Assembly (NCBI GenBank): GCA_016874005.1
Contig: VGVQ01000003.1
Coordinates: 1-35,018 of the forward strand
Origin: Gemmatimonadota bacterium
GTDB taxonomy: Bacteria; Gemmatimonadota; Gemmatimonadetes; Gemmatimonadales; GWC2-71-9
DNA length: 35,018 nt
Reading direction: 5' to 3'
Position numbers and translations under genes: made by a program. Shown piece by piece: positions 1-8,835 of the stretch; position 1 is the stretch's first letter; every line of letters begins with the position of its first letter. Under the pieces are notes generated by a model that made no database searches, had not been told where the DNA came from, and worked only from the letters and a program-made list of their open reading frames with translations.

Positions 1-170
1 CCGCTTCTCCTCCCCCACCACAAGGGGATGACCCATCTGATCCATTCTTCCTCACCCTCCTACACTAAACTCCAAAGCGCTCGGTGTCTCACTCATATTG
101 GCAGAGAGGGTAACGTCGTAGAGACAGTTCCATTCTCATCTGCGGTCACGTCCCATCGGGAGGAATCGCT

Positions 171-3100
171 ATGCCTGGTTGGAAGGTCCTTCTTCTGTCG
201 CTCTGGGGGAGCGCGGCGGCGGCCGGCGCCTCGAGCCTGGCGGCCCAAGCGGCCGTCTCCGGTACCGTCTCCGATTCGAAGACCGGCCGCCCGCTTGCCG
301 AGGCCGTCGTCACGGCCGTCACCGGGGGCCAGCAGGCCCGCACCAACGCCCGCGGCGAGTTCCGGCTCGAGGGGGCGGCGTCCGGCCAGATTCGAATCAC
401 CCGGGTCGGCTACCAGCCCACCACCGTGTCCGCGACCGCCGGGACACCCGTCGCGGTGCTCCTGGTCGAGTTGGTCGTCAAACTCGACGAACTCGTGGTG
501 ACGGGCACCATCGGCGAGGCCCAGCAGCGCAGCCTCGGTAACGCGATCGGCCGGATCAGCGTGGCCGACAACGTCATCGTGGCGCCACCAGCCAAGCTCC
601 AGGACATGCTCTCGGTCAACGTGCCGGGCGTCCGGGTCATCCGGGCCTCGGGCGCCATCGGGGCCGGCGGCACCACCCGTATCCGCGGTTCCGGCAGTAT
701 CAGCTTGACCAACGAGCCGCTGATCTACGTCGACGGCGTCCGGATCAACAACGCGGCGGCCGTCTACAGTGAGGCGTTCCAAGGCCAGGAGTCGCCGTCC
801 CGGATCAACGATCTCAATCCCGAAGAGATCGAGTCCATCGAGGTGCTCAAAGGCCCCTCGGCGGCGACCATCTATGGCACCGAAGCCTCCAATGGGGTGA
901 TCCAGATCATCACCAAGAAGGGCAAAGGCGGCCGGCCCGTGTACGACGTCCACCTCGACGCGGGCGCCAATTGGCTCAGCAATCCCGAGGGACGCTACGA
1001 ACCGAACTACTACTACAGTCAGCGAGACAAAGCGGTCAAAGAGTTCCGGGTCCTCGAGTTCAATCGGCTCCGCGGATTCCCGTCGCCCTTCTCGACCGGG
1101 ACGCCGCTTGCCATGGGTGCCTCGCTGAGCGGCGGTAACGACCAGCTCCGCTACTTCTTCTCGGCCGACTTCAATCGGGACGAGGGCTACGTCGACTACA
1201 ACTGGCAGAACAAGTACGCCGGCCGGGCCAACCTGTCGTACACGACCACCAACAACAAGTTCAAAGTCGACTTCAGCATGGGCACCACCCGGAGCCGGCT
1301 CCGGGGCGCCTCGGGCTTCCAGCCCATCACCACCTCGATCCTCTGGGCCTGCAACTTCCCGGGCTGCGAACCGAACTACGCCGGCGACTCGACCAATACC
1401 GGCTGGAACGGCCCCGGCCACGGCTATCAGTTCTATCGGCCCGAGGACTACTACTTGGTCGAGGCCTTCGACAACGTCGATCGGACCACGGCCAGCGTCA
1501 AACTGACCCACCGACCGTACAGTTGGCTTCGCCACACGCTGACGATCGGGCCGGACTTCACCAACAACAAGTCCTCGAACCTGGTCGAGAAGGACCCGAC
1601 CGGCTACAACGCCTTCTTCGATCGGGCGCCAGGGTACAAGGCGGCCGCGCAGAACCGGTCGACCTTCCTCACCATCGACTACGGCGCCTCGGCGGACTGG
1701 AATCTGAGCAAGTCCCTGATCGCCACCAGCGCGGTTGGGGTCCAGTACTACTACAAGCAGTTCGACTTCCTCCGGGCCACCGGCACCGGGTTCGCGGTGC
1801 CTGGGCCGGACCGCATCGATGGCGCCGCCCAGAAGACGGCCCAGGAGGCCTTCCTCGAAAACAAGACGTTCGGGGTTTACCTCCAACAGCAGTTGGCCAT
1901 CAAGAACCGACTATTCCTGACGGCCGCGGTGCGCGGCGACGGCAACAGCGCCTTCGGCGAGGACTTCGACGCGGCGTATTACCCCAAGCTGAGCGCGTCA
2001 TGGGTGCTGTCGGAGGAGCCTTTCCTGGCCAACTCGTCGCTCTTCTCGCAGCTCAAGGTGCGGGCGGCGTGGGGCAAGGCGGGCCAGCAGCCGGACATCT
2101 TCTCGGCGGCCAGGACCTATGAGGGCAAGGTCGGGCCGAGGGGCCTGGGTGGCGTCACCCCGCAAAACCTCGGTAACGCCGGCCTCAAGCCGGAAGTGGG
2201 TACCGAGTTCGAAGCGGGCTTCGACGCGGGGCTGTTCAACCAGCGGGTCGGGGTCGAGTTCACCTGGTACAACAAGGATGTCAACGACGCGATCCTCTCG
2301 ATTCCGAACAAGCCGTCGCGCGGGTTCCCCGGGTTCCAGTTCTTGAATCTGGGCAAAGTCCGTAACAGAGGCTTTGAGCTGGCGGTCGACGGTCAGCCGA
2401 TCAACGGCAAGAACGTCGGTCTCGACTTGCGCTTCACCATCGCCACCAACGACAGCAAGATCCTCACCATGAACGGCGAGGGCCCCTTCTTCGTCGGCGG
2501 TTCGTTCATTCAGCAGTGGAACGTCGAAGGGTATGCGCCGAGCGGCTTCTGGTACCGAGACGTGACCGGCTCGACCGTGCGGACGTTCGACTTCGGCATC
2601 CCGCTGCCGTTAGGCACCAATCCGCGCTGCCAAGGTGGCACCCCGATTCCGCGCAGCTCCCTCGGCATCGCGAACGGCTCCGACGTGGCGTGCGCCGAGG
2701 CTCCGGCGGTGTACAAAGGCCGGCCCACGCCGTCCTGGAACGGCGGGTTCAGCGCCACCCTCACCCTCGGCAAACGGCTGCGAATTCTCGGCTTGCTCGA
2801 CTACTTGGGCGGCAACACGGTGTTGGTGGGCGACGTGACCGCGATCCACACCTTCTTCCTGAGTTCCAAGCAGGTCCTCGAGGGCACCGACCCGATCCTT
2901 TCGGGCTACCTGGGGAATTTCTTCCTCAACGGCGATGCCAACTCGATCGGCGCGGTTGGCCTGTTCAAGGGCGGCTTCATGAAGTTGCGGACGATTTCCG
3001 CGACCTACGACCTCCCAGACAAGCTGACCCGCTGGGTCGGCGCCAGCCGAGGCACCCTCACGGTGGCTGGCGAGAACCTGGCCACCCTCTGGCGGGAGCA

Positions 3101-3242
3101 GAAGCAGGCGTTCGGGGTGACCTGGATCGACCCGGAAATCGTCCCGAATCGTTCCAACGACGCCGTTGGGAACTTCGGATACACCCAGGAATCGTGGCCC
3201 CAGGCCGCCCGCATCCGGACCACCGTCCGGCTCACCTTCTAA
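171..3242 (+). CDS. SusC/RagA-family TonB-dependent outer-membrane receptor
   Basis: Outer-membrane beta-barrel of 1023 aa that would import an oligomeric nutrient using TonB energy, with the SusD-like protein encoded next. It has a signal peptide ending near LAAQA, then a carboxypeptidase-regulatory-like domain at about residues 28-95 (SGTVSDSKTGRPL, RITRVGYQP). A TonB-box-like DELVVTG follows at 106-112. The plug carries LQDMLSVNVPGVRV, TRIRGSGS, PLIYVDGVRINN and IESIEVLKGPSAATIYG, which are SusC hallmarks. The barrel ends in VRLTF with the terminal Phe typical of outer-membrane proteins. The ATG is supported by GGGAGGA six bases upstream. Substrate cannot be read from the sequence; no glycosidase cluster lies beside it. 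The 170 bases upstream hold no gene or clear promoter that I can see. Confidence 0.95.
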   Translation: MPGWKVLLLSLWGSAAAAGASSLAAQAAVSGTVSDSKTGRPLAEAVVTAVTGGQQARTNARGEFRLEGAASGQIRITRVGYQPTTVSATAGTPVAVLLVELVVKLDELVVTGTIGEAQQRSLGNAIGRISVADNVIVAPPAKLQDMLSVNVPGVRVIRASGAIGAGGTTRIRGSGSISLTNEPLIYVDGVRINNAAAVYSEAFQGQESPSRINDLNPEEIESIEVLKGPSAATIYGTEASNGVIQIITKKGKGGRPVYDVHLDAGANWLSNPEGRYEPNYYYSQRDKAVKEFRVLEFNRLRGFPSPFSTGTPLAMGASLSGGNDQLRYFFSADFNRDEGYVDYNWQNKYAGRANLSYTTTNNKFKVDFSMGTTRSRLRGASGFQPITTSILWACNFPGCEPNYAGDSTNTGWNGPGHGYQFYRPEDYYLVEAFDNVDRTTASVKLTHRPYSWLRHTLTIGPDFTNNKSSNLVEKDPTGYNAFFDRAPGYKAAAQNRSTFLTIDYGASADWNLSKSLIATSAVGVQYYYKQFDFLRATGTGFAVPGPDRIDGAAQKTAQEAFLENKTFGVYLQQQLAIKNRLFLTAAVRGDGNSAFGEDFDAAYYPKLSASWVLSEEPFLANSSLFSQLKVRAAWGKAGQQPDIFSAARTYEGKVGPRGLGGVTPQNLGNAGLKPEVGTEFEAGFDAGLFNQRVGVEFTWYNKDVNDAILSIPNKPSRGFPGFQFLNLGKVRNRGFELAVDGQPINGKNVGLDLRFTIATNDSKILTMNGEGPFFVGGSFIQQWNVEGYAPSGFWYRDVTGSTVRTFDFGIPLPLGTNPRCQGGTPIPRSSLGIANGSDVACAEAPAVYKGRPTPSWNGGFSATLTLGKRLRILGLLDYLGGNTVLVGDVTAIHTFFLSSKQVLEGTDPILSGYLGNFFLNGDANSIGAVGLFKGGFMKLRTISATYDLPDKLTRWVGASRGTLTVAGENLATLWREQKQAFGVTWIDPEIVPNRSNDAVGNFGYTQESWPQAARIRTTVRLTF

Positions 3243-3266
3243 CCGAAAGGCCAAGGAGATACCGCA

Positions 3267-4532
3267 ATGAAGACCACGACCTTGTCTGCCCGGTTGATGG
3301 CGGGCCTGATTCTGGCCAGCTCGACGACGGCTTGCAGTGGCTTGCTCGACGTCGAGTTCCCCGGCCGCATTCCCGAGGGTGCCCTCAACGACCCCGCCCT
3401 GGCCAACGTCCTCGTCACCGGCGTCATCGGTGACCTCGAGTGTGCCTACAACAACTACATGAGTGGCTCGGCCGTCCACTCCGATGAGTACGAGAGTTCC
3501 AATTCCAACGTGCCGCTGGCCAACTATGGCGAGCGGGGCATTGGCCCGGACGAGGACGACTACGTCGTCAGCGGTTGCGAGGCCGGGTTCGGCGGGGCGT
3601 TTGGAATGCACCAGACGCTGCAGACGGCTCGGTTCCAAGCCGAAGACGTCTTCGCCAAACTCAACGCCTGGACCGACGCTCAAGTCGCCAATCGCCGTTC
3701 CTTGATGGCCACCGCGCGAGCCTACGGCGGCTACGCGGCGCTGTTCATGGGAGAGACGTTCTGCTCGGTCGCGTTCGATGGTGGCGCCCAATCGCCGCCC
3801 TCGGCCGGGCTGCAAAGGGCCGAAGCCGCCTTTACCGAGGCGATCACCCTGGCTCAAGCCGCCGGCGACAACGACATCCTCAATATGGCGCGGGTCGGCT
3901 TGGCTCGGTCCAAGGTCGGTCTCAAGAAGTGGGCGGAAGCGGCCACCGCGGCGGCGCAGGTGCCGGCGGGGTACGAGAAGTTCGCCGACCGCGGCACCGA
4001 GAACGATCGTCGCTGGAACAAGCTCTTCTTCTTCGCGACCAGCCTCGGCGCTTACGTGGTGTCGTCGCAGTACCGGGTGCTGGCCCAAACCGATCCGCGG
4101 ATCGGGGTGGTCAACACCGGGCGTCCGGCGTTCAACCCGTTCACGGTGCTGTGGATCGCCACCAAACCGGCGTCGTTAGGTACGCCGCAGCGGTTGGCCA
4201 GCTTCATCGAGGCGCGCCTGCTGCAAGCGGAAGCGTTGATTCAGCAGAACCAGATTGCCCAGGGGATCGCGCTCCTCAACGTTCGTCGAGACGCGCTGGG
4301 GCTGACGCGATACCAGGTCGGCACCCAGGCCGCGGCTATTCAGGCCGTGATCGCGGAGCGCCGAGCCGAGTTGTCGTTTGAGGGCGGGCATCGGCTCAAC
4401 GATCTGCTCCGGTATTCGCTTCCGTGGAAGGGCGCCAACGGATCGACGACGACCGTCAACGAATTCACCTTACGGCCGTACGGGGCGACCACCTGCTGGC
4501 CGTTCCCGACCAAGGAGGCCAACGGCGCCTGA
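3267..4532 (+). CDS. SusD/RagB-like outer-membrane nutrient-binding lipoprotein
   Basis: Surface lipoprotein of 421 aa that would cap the SusC barrel and bind substrate. The N-terminus is a lipoprotein signal with Cys at residue 23 (STTACSG), followed by a helical TPR-like body. The C-terminal part contains RLASFIEARLLQAEAL and AERRAELSFEGGHRLNDLLR, the usual SusD signature. It ends with a TCWPFPTKE segment similar to the common C-terminal 'Pro-x-Pro-x-x-E' motif. An AAGGAG ribosome-binding site lies eight bases before the ATG and the gene starts 24 bases after the SusC stop, so the two form one transcript. At 421 aa it is shorter than many Bacteroidota SusD proteins but complete at both ends. 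Confidence 0.9.
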   Translation: MKTTTLSARLMAGLILASSTTACSGLLDVEFPGRIPEGALNDPALANVLVTGVIGDLECAYNNYMSGSAVHSDEYESSNSNVPLANYGERGIGPDEDDYVVSGCEAGFGGAFGMHQTLQTARFQAEDVFAKLNAWTDAQVANRRSLMATARAYGGYAALFMGETFCSVAFDGGAQSPPSAGLQRAEAAFTEAITLAQAAGDNDILNMARVGLARSKVGLKKWAEAATAAAQVPAGYEKFADRGTENDRRWNKLFFFATSLGAYVVSSQYRVLAQTDPRIGVVNTGRPAFNPFTVLWIATKPASLGTPQRLASFIEARLLQAEALIQQNQIAQGIALLNVRRDALGLTRYQVGTQAAAIQAVIAERRAELSFEGGHRLNDLLRYSLPWKGANGSTTTVNEFTLRPYGATTCWPFPTKEANGA

Positions 4533-4565
4533 GCGACTCGGGCGCTGACGGTGGGTTTGGTTAAG

Positions 4566-4594
4566 GGAGGGGCCGGCGCGTTGCCGGCCCCTCC
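4566..4594 (+). terminator. Rho-independent-type terminator after susCD
   Basis: A perfect 12-bp inverted repeat (GGAGGGGCCGGC / GCCGGCCCCTCC) with a 5-base loop lies 33 bases after the SusD stop codon. The T-tract is poor, which is common in high-GC genomes. It probably ends the susCD transcript and separates it from the Uma2 gene. Confidence 0.75.
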
Positions 4595-4748
4595 TGCGTT
4601 GGGCCAGCCGACTCCCGCTGCGACCCCGCCGCGCGAGCCGCGCGGTGTTTTGCCCCAGTTCTGCGGCGTTGTGGTTACCACCGCTGGCGACCGGTCGGCT
4701 AATGTGAGCGATGCCGAGTTGCCAACGCCCTACCGCCGAGCGTACCCT

Positions 4749-5309
4749 ATGGTCATGCCAGAACTGGACAGGATTTGGTCCCGGGAACAGGTGCTCGCCC
4801 TCCCGGATGACGGCAAACGATACGAACTGGTCGACGGCGAACTGCTGGTGAGCTCATCGCCGCGTTTCCATCACCAGCTCGCCATCAGCGTCCTCTATGA
4901 CCGGATCCGGCCGTACCTCGCGCGTCACTCACTCGGGTTGATCCTGACCTCTCCCGCGGATCTGGACCTGCGGTCGGGGCAATTGCTTCAACCCGATCTG
5001 TTCGTCGTCTCGACCGGGCCGAACCCGCCGATCCAGGACTGGTCGCAGCTGGGAATCCCGGCCCTCGTCATCGAAGTGCTCTCGCCATCGACGGCCCGTC
5101 AAGACCGGATCACCAAGCGGCGACGCTATCAGCGATCCGGCGTGCCGGCGTGCTGGCTTGTCGATCTCGATGCTCGGCAGGTGGAAGTGTGGATACCGGA
5201 CCGCTCTTCGCCGAGGATCGTCGGCCAGACCCTTGCCTGGCAGCCGAGCCCGCTGGTCGAGCCGCTGGTGATCGATCTGGCCGAGTGTTTCCGCGAGATT
5301 CTGGGCTGA
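4749..5309 (+). CDS. Uma2 family endonuclease (PD-(D/E)XK fold)
   Basis: Protein of 186 aa matching the Uma2/DUF820 family of putative restriction-like nucleases. Visible family features are KRYELVDGELLV near the N-terminus, QPDLFVV (active-site Asp), PALVIEVLSPST (active-site Glu) and DRITKRRRYQRSGVPACWLVDL (Lys and the YxxxGVxxxWxVD segment). The reading frame extends upstream to 4551, but that part is low-complexity and runs through the susCD terminator. The start is therefore placed at the ATG at 4749, with a second ATG at 4755 as the alternative. The gene stands alone between two transcripts. The biological role of solo Uma2 proteins is not established. Confidence 0.8.
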   Translation: MVMPELDRIWSREQVLALPDDGKRYELVDGELLVSSSPRFHHQLAISVLYDRIRPYLARHSLGLILTSPADLDLRSGQLLQPDLFVVSTGPNPPIQDWSQLGIPALVIEVLSPSTARQDRITKRRRYQRSGVPACWLVDLDARQVEVWIPDRSSPRIVGQTLAWQPSPLVEPLVIDLAECFREILG

Positions 5310-5511
5310 TTGATCGGGCCTCGGTTCACCCGCCCGAAACAGCGTCAACCCTCTCTGCGCTCCTCCCTGGACGCCTCGTTCCGCCCGGTGTGACCTCGAA
5401 CGCGACGACGAACACGGCGAGCGAAACCAGCGTTTGAGCGGTACCTTCCAGAGCAGCCGGCGCCACTGCGCTGGCTCTCCCTTTTCGCTGCCTGCTCGGA
5501 GTCTGGAACGC

Positions 5512-8500
5512 ATGCGCCGCCTCAGCTCGATCGTCGCCCTGTCCCTCTGGTTCGCCGCCCCCGCCCTCGCCCCGATCCCCGTCGCCGCCCAAGCCAGCGA
5601 CGAATGGGACGTGACCAAGCCTCGGGGCCGGACCCGGGAGATCGACTTCACCGTCTCTCAAGGCACCTGGACCCAGGTCGACCTCTCCTCCGACGGCCAG
5701 TGGATCGTCTTCGATCTCCTGAGCCAGATCTACCGGGTTCGGGCCGCCGGCGGCCAGGCCGAGCCGCTCACGGAAAACAGCGGCATCGCGCTCAATTTCA
5801 ACCCCAGGTTCTCCCCGGACGGGAAGTCGATCGCCTTCATCTCGGACCGCAAGGGCCAGAACAACCTCTGGGTCATGGACGCCGACGGCGGCAACCCCCG
5901 GCAGGTGGCCGACGACCAGCAGGCCCAGTTCCGATCCCCCGTCTGGACCGCCGACGGCCAATTCATCGTGGTCCTCAAGACGGTGGGCTTCGCGGGGCGG
6001 TCGCTGGTGATGTATCACCGGGACGGCGGCACCGGCGTCGACCTGGTCAAGGGCGAGATGGGGCGGATGCCCTCCCGGCCCACCACCTCGCCAGACGGCC
6101 GCTACCTCTACTATGACGTCTACACCGCCCGGCCCACCGGGTTCTGGGGTCAGGAAGACGTCCTCAAGGGCACCATCCAGATCCACCGCTACGATTTCAA
6201 GACCGGTTCGATCACCCCGATCACCTCCGGCGAGTCCGCTCAACAGGACCGCTCGACCAGCGGCGGTGCCTTTGCCGCCGAGGCGAGCCCCGACGGGCGG
6301 TCCCTCGCGTTCATGCGCAAAGTTCCTGGCGGGACACTGGTTTACAAGGGCCAACGCTTCGGACCCCGCGCGGCATTGTGGATTCGTGACCTTCGACTCG
6401 GTACCGAACGGCTCTTGATGGACCCGGTCGAAATGGACCTCTCCGAAGAGAGTATCCCAATCAACGGGACTTACCCGGGATACCGATGGGCGGCCGACGG
6501 CCGGAGCATCGTGCTTCACCAGGGGGGCAAGATCCGGCGGGTCGAGGTGGCGAGCGGGCAGGTCTCCACCATCCCGTTCACGGCCCGGGTCAAACGGACC
6601 ATCTCCGAGCAGGTCTGGGTCAAGAATCAGGTCTCCGACGGGCCATTCGATGTCCGGTTCATTCGTTGGGCCTCCACCTCGCCCGACGGCCGGACGGTGG
6701 CGTTTCAGGCCCTGGGGCGGATCTACACCATGGCTCTGCCGAGCGGGGCGCCCCGCCGGCTCACCCCGGCGAGCTTCGGCCCGATGGAGTTCCAGCCGGC
6801 TTGGTCACCGGACGGCCGCTGGATCGCCTTCGCCACGGTCGACGACCGGAACTCGGGTGCGCTCTGGCGGGTCCAGGCGAGTGGCGGCAACCCCGAGCGG
6901 CTCACCAGCGAGCCGGGCGAGTACCTCAATCCGTCCTGGAACACCGACGGAACGGAGATCGTCGCCGCTCGCGGGTCCGGCGCGACCTCGCGGGGGTCGA
7001 GCGTGTCGCGGAACGGATACTTCGACTTGGTGCGGTTGCCGGCCGGCGGTGGCGCCGAGACGGACATCGTTCAGGTGGTGACGGCCGGCGGGCAGTTCGG
7101 CCCGGCCTCGGCGGAGCTCCGGCCGTCGGTCGGGTCCAATGGGCGGGTCTATTACGCCGTGGGCAAGGTGTTCGGGCCTGGTGACGGCCTCCAGCCGCTC
7201 ATGGGGGTCGAGATTGCCTCGGTTCGCCTCGACGGCACCGATCGAAAGGTCCACGCCAACGTCCGGAACGCGGACGATGCCCGGGTCTCCCCCGACGGCC
7301 GCTGGGTGGCCTTCAACCAGGGCAACAACGTCTATCTCGCCCCGCTGCCGGCGGGTGGGTCCGGCGACCAGACCCCCATGATCGCGAAAGCGGGTGGCGC
7401 CTTCAACGCCACGCCCCTCACCACCGAAGGCGGCCTCTACCCGACCTGGCGGTCGGGCACCGTGGTGGATTTCGGGAGCGCCAACCGGGTCTTCAGTCAC
7501 GACGTCGTCGCCAAACGGACCGACACGGTCACCGTCAAACTCACCTCGCCGCGGGCCATTCCGAGCGGGTCGATTGCCCTGACCGGCGCCCGGATCGTCA
7601 CCCTCGACAACAAGCGGGTCATTCCCCGCGGGACCGTGGTGGTGCGAGCGGGCCGGATCAGCTGCGTCGGCTCGTGCTCCACCGCCGGGGTCGATCGGGT
7701 GGTGAACGCCTCCGGTAAGACGATCATCCCCGGCTGGGTCGACATGCACGCCCATCATCACCGCGAACACCTCGGGATGATGCCTCGCCACAACTTCGAG
7801 TCCGCCATTTACCTCGCCTACGGGATCACCACCACCAGCGATCCGTCGACCACCTCGACCGCGGCGTTTCCCACCGCCGAGATGATCGAGGCGGGGGAGA
7901 TGGTCGGGCCACGGGTGTTCAGCGTCGCGGAGGCCCTCACGAACGGCGATTCGCCGGGCACCAATGACGTCACCAGCCGCGACATCGCGGTGAAGGAAGT
8001 GAAACGCCGGATGTCCTGGGGCGCGATGTTGCTCAAGCAGTACCTCCAGCCCACGCGGCGGCAGCGGCAGTGGGCGGTCGACGCCGCCCGCGAGGCCGGC
8101 CTTCAGGTCACCGCTGAAGGCAGCATGGACCTGAACCACAAGGTCTCGATGGCGATGGACGGTCACACCGGGTTCGAGCACGTCACGGTCCAGTCGCCGA
8201 TCTACCAGGACTTCGTCCAGTTCATGGGCAAGACGCGGTCGGTCTACTCCCACACCCCGCTGGTGAGCGGGTTCGGCGCCTGGAACGAGGAGTATTTCTG
8301 GCAGGAGAGCCCGATCTGGCTCGACTCCAAGCAGCAGCGGTGGGTTCCGTGGCGGCAACTGATCCCCCACACCCGGCGCTTCATTCAGCGGCCCGAGACC
8401 GATTACTCCAAGGACATCCTGGCTCAGCAGATCGCCGAGATCGTCGCCGCGGGCGGCTACACTGCGGTGGGGTCGCACGGCCAACAGCCGGGACTCGGGA

Positions 8501-8835
8501 GCCACTGGGACGTCTGGATGGCGGCCAAGGCCACCGGCAACATGACCGCCCTCGAGATCGCCAGCGTCCACGGCGCCACCTTCCTAGGCATGGCCGACGA
8601 CTTCGGGTCGATCACCGTGGGCAAGCTCGGCGACCTGATGATCCTCAACCGCAACCCGCTCGAGAACATTCGGGCCACCGCCGACATCCAGTACGTGATG
8701 AAGGCGGGGGTGCTCTACGACGCGATGAGTCTCGACGAGGTGTGGCCCAACCCCCGGAAGTTCGGCGATTACTACTGGGTGGTGCCGGAGATGTATCGGG
8801 TCGACGAGAAGCCCGTTGGCGCGTGGGACCGATGA
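5512..8835 (+). CDS. Secreted amidohydrolase with N-terminal TolB-like beta-propeller
   Basis: Protein of 1107 aa predicted to be exported (signal peptide MRRLSSIVALSLW ending near PVAAQA). Residues about 30-680 contain repeated propeller strands of the PD40/WD40-like type (FSPDGKSIAFISDRKG, SPDGRWIAFATVDDRN, VSPDGRWVAFNQG). Residues about 690-1100 form a metal-dependent amidohydrolase: HxH metal ligands His746 and His748 in DMHAHHH, a likely bridging Lys in MLLKQYLQP, GHTGFEHV, and VGSHGQQPGLGSH. Relatives of this architecture are annotated as peptidase-like or imidazolonepropionase-like hydrolases of unknown substrate. The frame opens at a TTG at 5434, but the ATG at 5512 directly precedes the signal peptide and has GGAG ten bases upstream. 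Its stop overlaps the next start. Confidence 0.88.
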   Translation: MRRLSSIVALSLWFAAPALAPIPVAAQASDEWDVTKPRGRTREIDFTVSQGTWTQVDLSSDGQWIVFDLLSQIYRVRAAGGQAEPLTENSGIALNFNPRFSPDGKSIAFISDRKGQNNLWVMDADGGNPRQVADDQQAQFRSPVWTADGQFIVVLKTVGFAGRSLVMYHRDGGTGVDLVKGEMGRMPSRPTTSPDGRYLYYDVYTARPTGFWGQEDVLKGTIQIHRYDFKTGSITPITSGESAQQDRSTSGGAFAAEASPDGRSLAFMRKVPGGTLVYKGQRFGPRAALWIRDLRLGTERLLMDPVEMDLSEESIPINGTYPGYRWAADGRSIVLHQGGKIRRVEVASGQVSTIPFTARVKRTISEQVWVKNQVSDGPFDVRFIRWASTSPDGRTVAFQALGRIYTMALPSGAPRRLTPASFGPMEFQPAWSPDGRWIAFATVDDRNSGALWRVQASGGNPERLTSEPGEYLNPSWNTDGTEIVAARGSGATSRGSSVSRNGYFDLVRLPAGGGAETDIVQVVTAGGQFGPASAELRPSVGSNGRVYYAVGKVFGPGDGLQPLMGVEIASVRLDGTDRKVHANVRNADDARVSPDGRWVAFNQGNNVYLAPLPAGGSGDQTPMIAKAGGAFNATPLTTEGGLYPTWRSGTVVDFGSANRVFSHDVVAKRTDTVTVKLTSPRAIPSGSIALTGARIVTLDNKRVIPRGTVVVRAGRISCVGSCSTAGVDRVVNASGKTIIPGWVDMHAHHHREHLGMMPRHNFESAIYLAYGITTTSDPSTTSTAAFPTAEMIEAGEMVGPRVFSVAEALTNGDSPGTNDVTSRDIAVKEVKRRMSWGAMLLKQYLQPTRRQRQWAVDAAREAGLQVTAEGSMDLNHKVSMAMDGHTGFEHVTVQSPIYQDFVQFMGKTRSVYSHTPLVSGFGAWNEEYFWQESPIWLDSKQQRWVPWRQLIPHTRRFIQRPETDYSKDILAQQIAEIVAAGGYTAVGSHGQQPGLGSHWDVWMAAKATGNMTALEIASVHGATFLGMADDFGSITVGKLGDLMILNRNPLENIRATADIQYVMKAGVLYDAMSLDEVWPNPRKFGDYYWVVPEMYRVDEKPVGAWDR

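Noticed and set aside
11-28. Possible small hairpin TCCCC / GGGGA at the left edge
   Set aside because: Only five base pairs with an eight-base loop and no T-tract; not enough to call a terminator.
28-501. 157-codon ORF at the left end
   Set aside because: Its second half is an off-frame reading of the SusC N-terminus, rich in Arg/Pro/Ser. No independent support.
93-1886. 597-codon open frame on the minus strand opposite the SusC gene
   Set aside because: Its translation is Arg/Gly/Val/Asp-rich with no recognisable domain, while the plus strand encodes a full SusC protein. Long antisense frames are expected at this GC content.
4551-4748. N-terminal extension of the Uma2 frame
   Set aside because: It is Pro/Ala-rich, unlike the family, and would place the start codon upstream of the susCD terminator hairpin.
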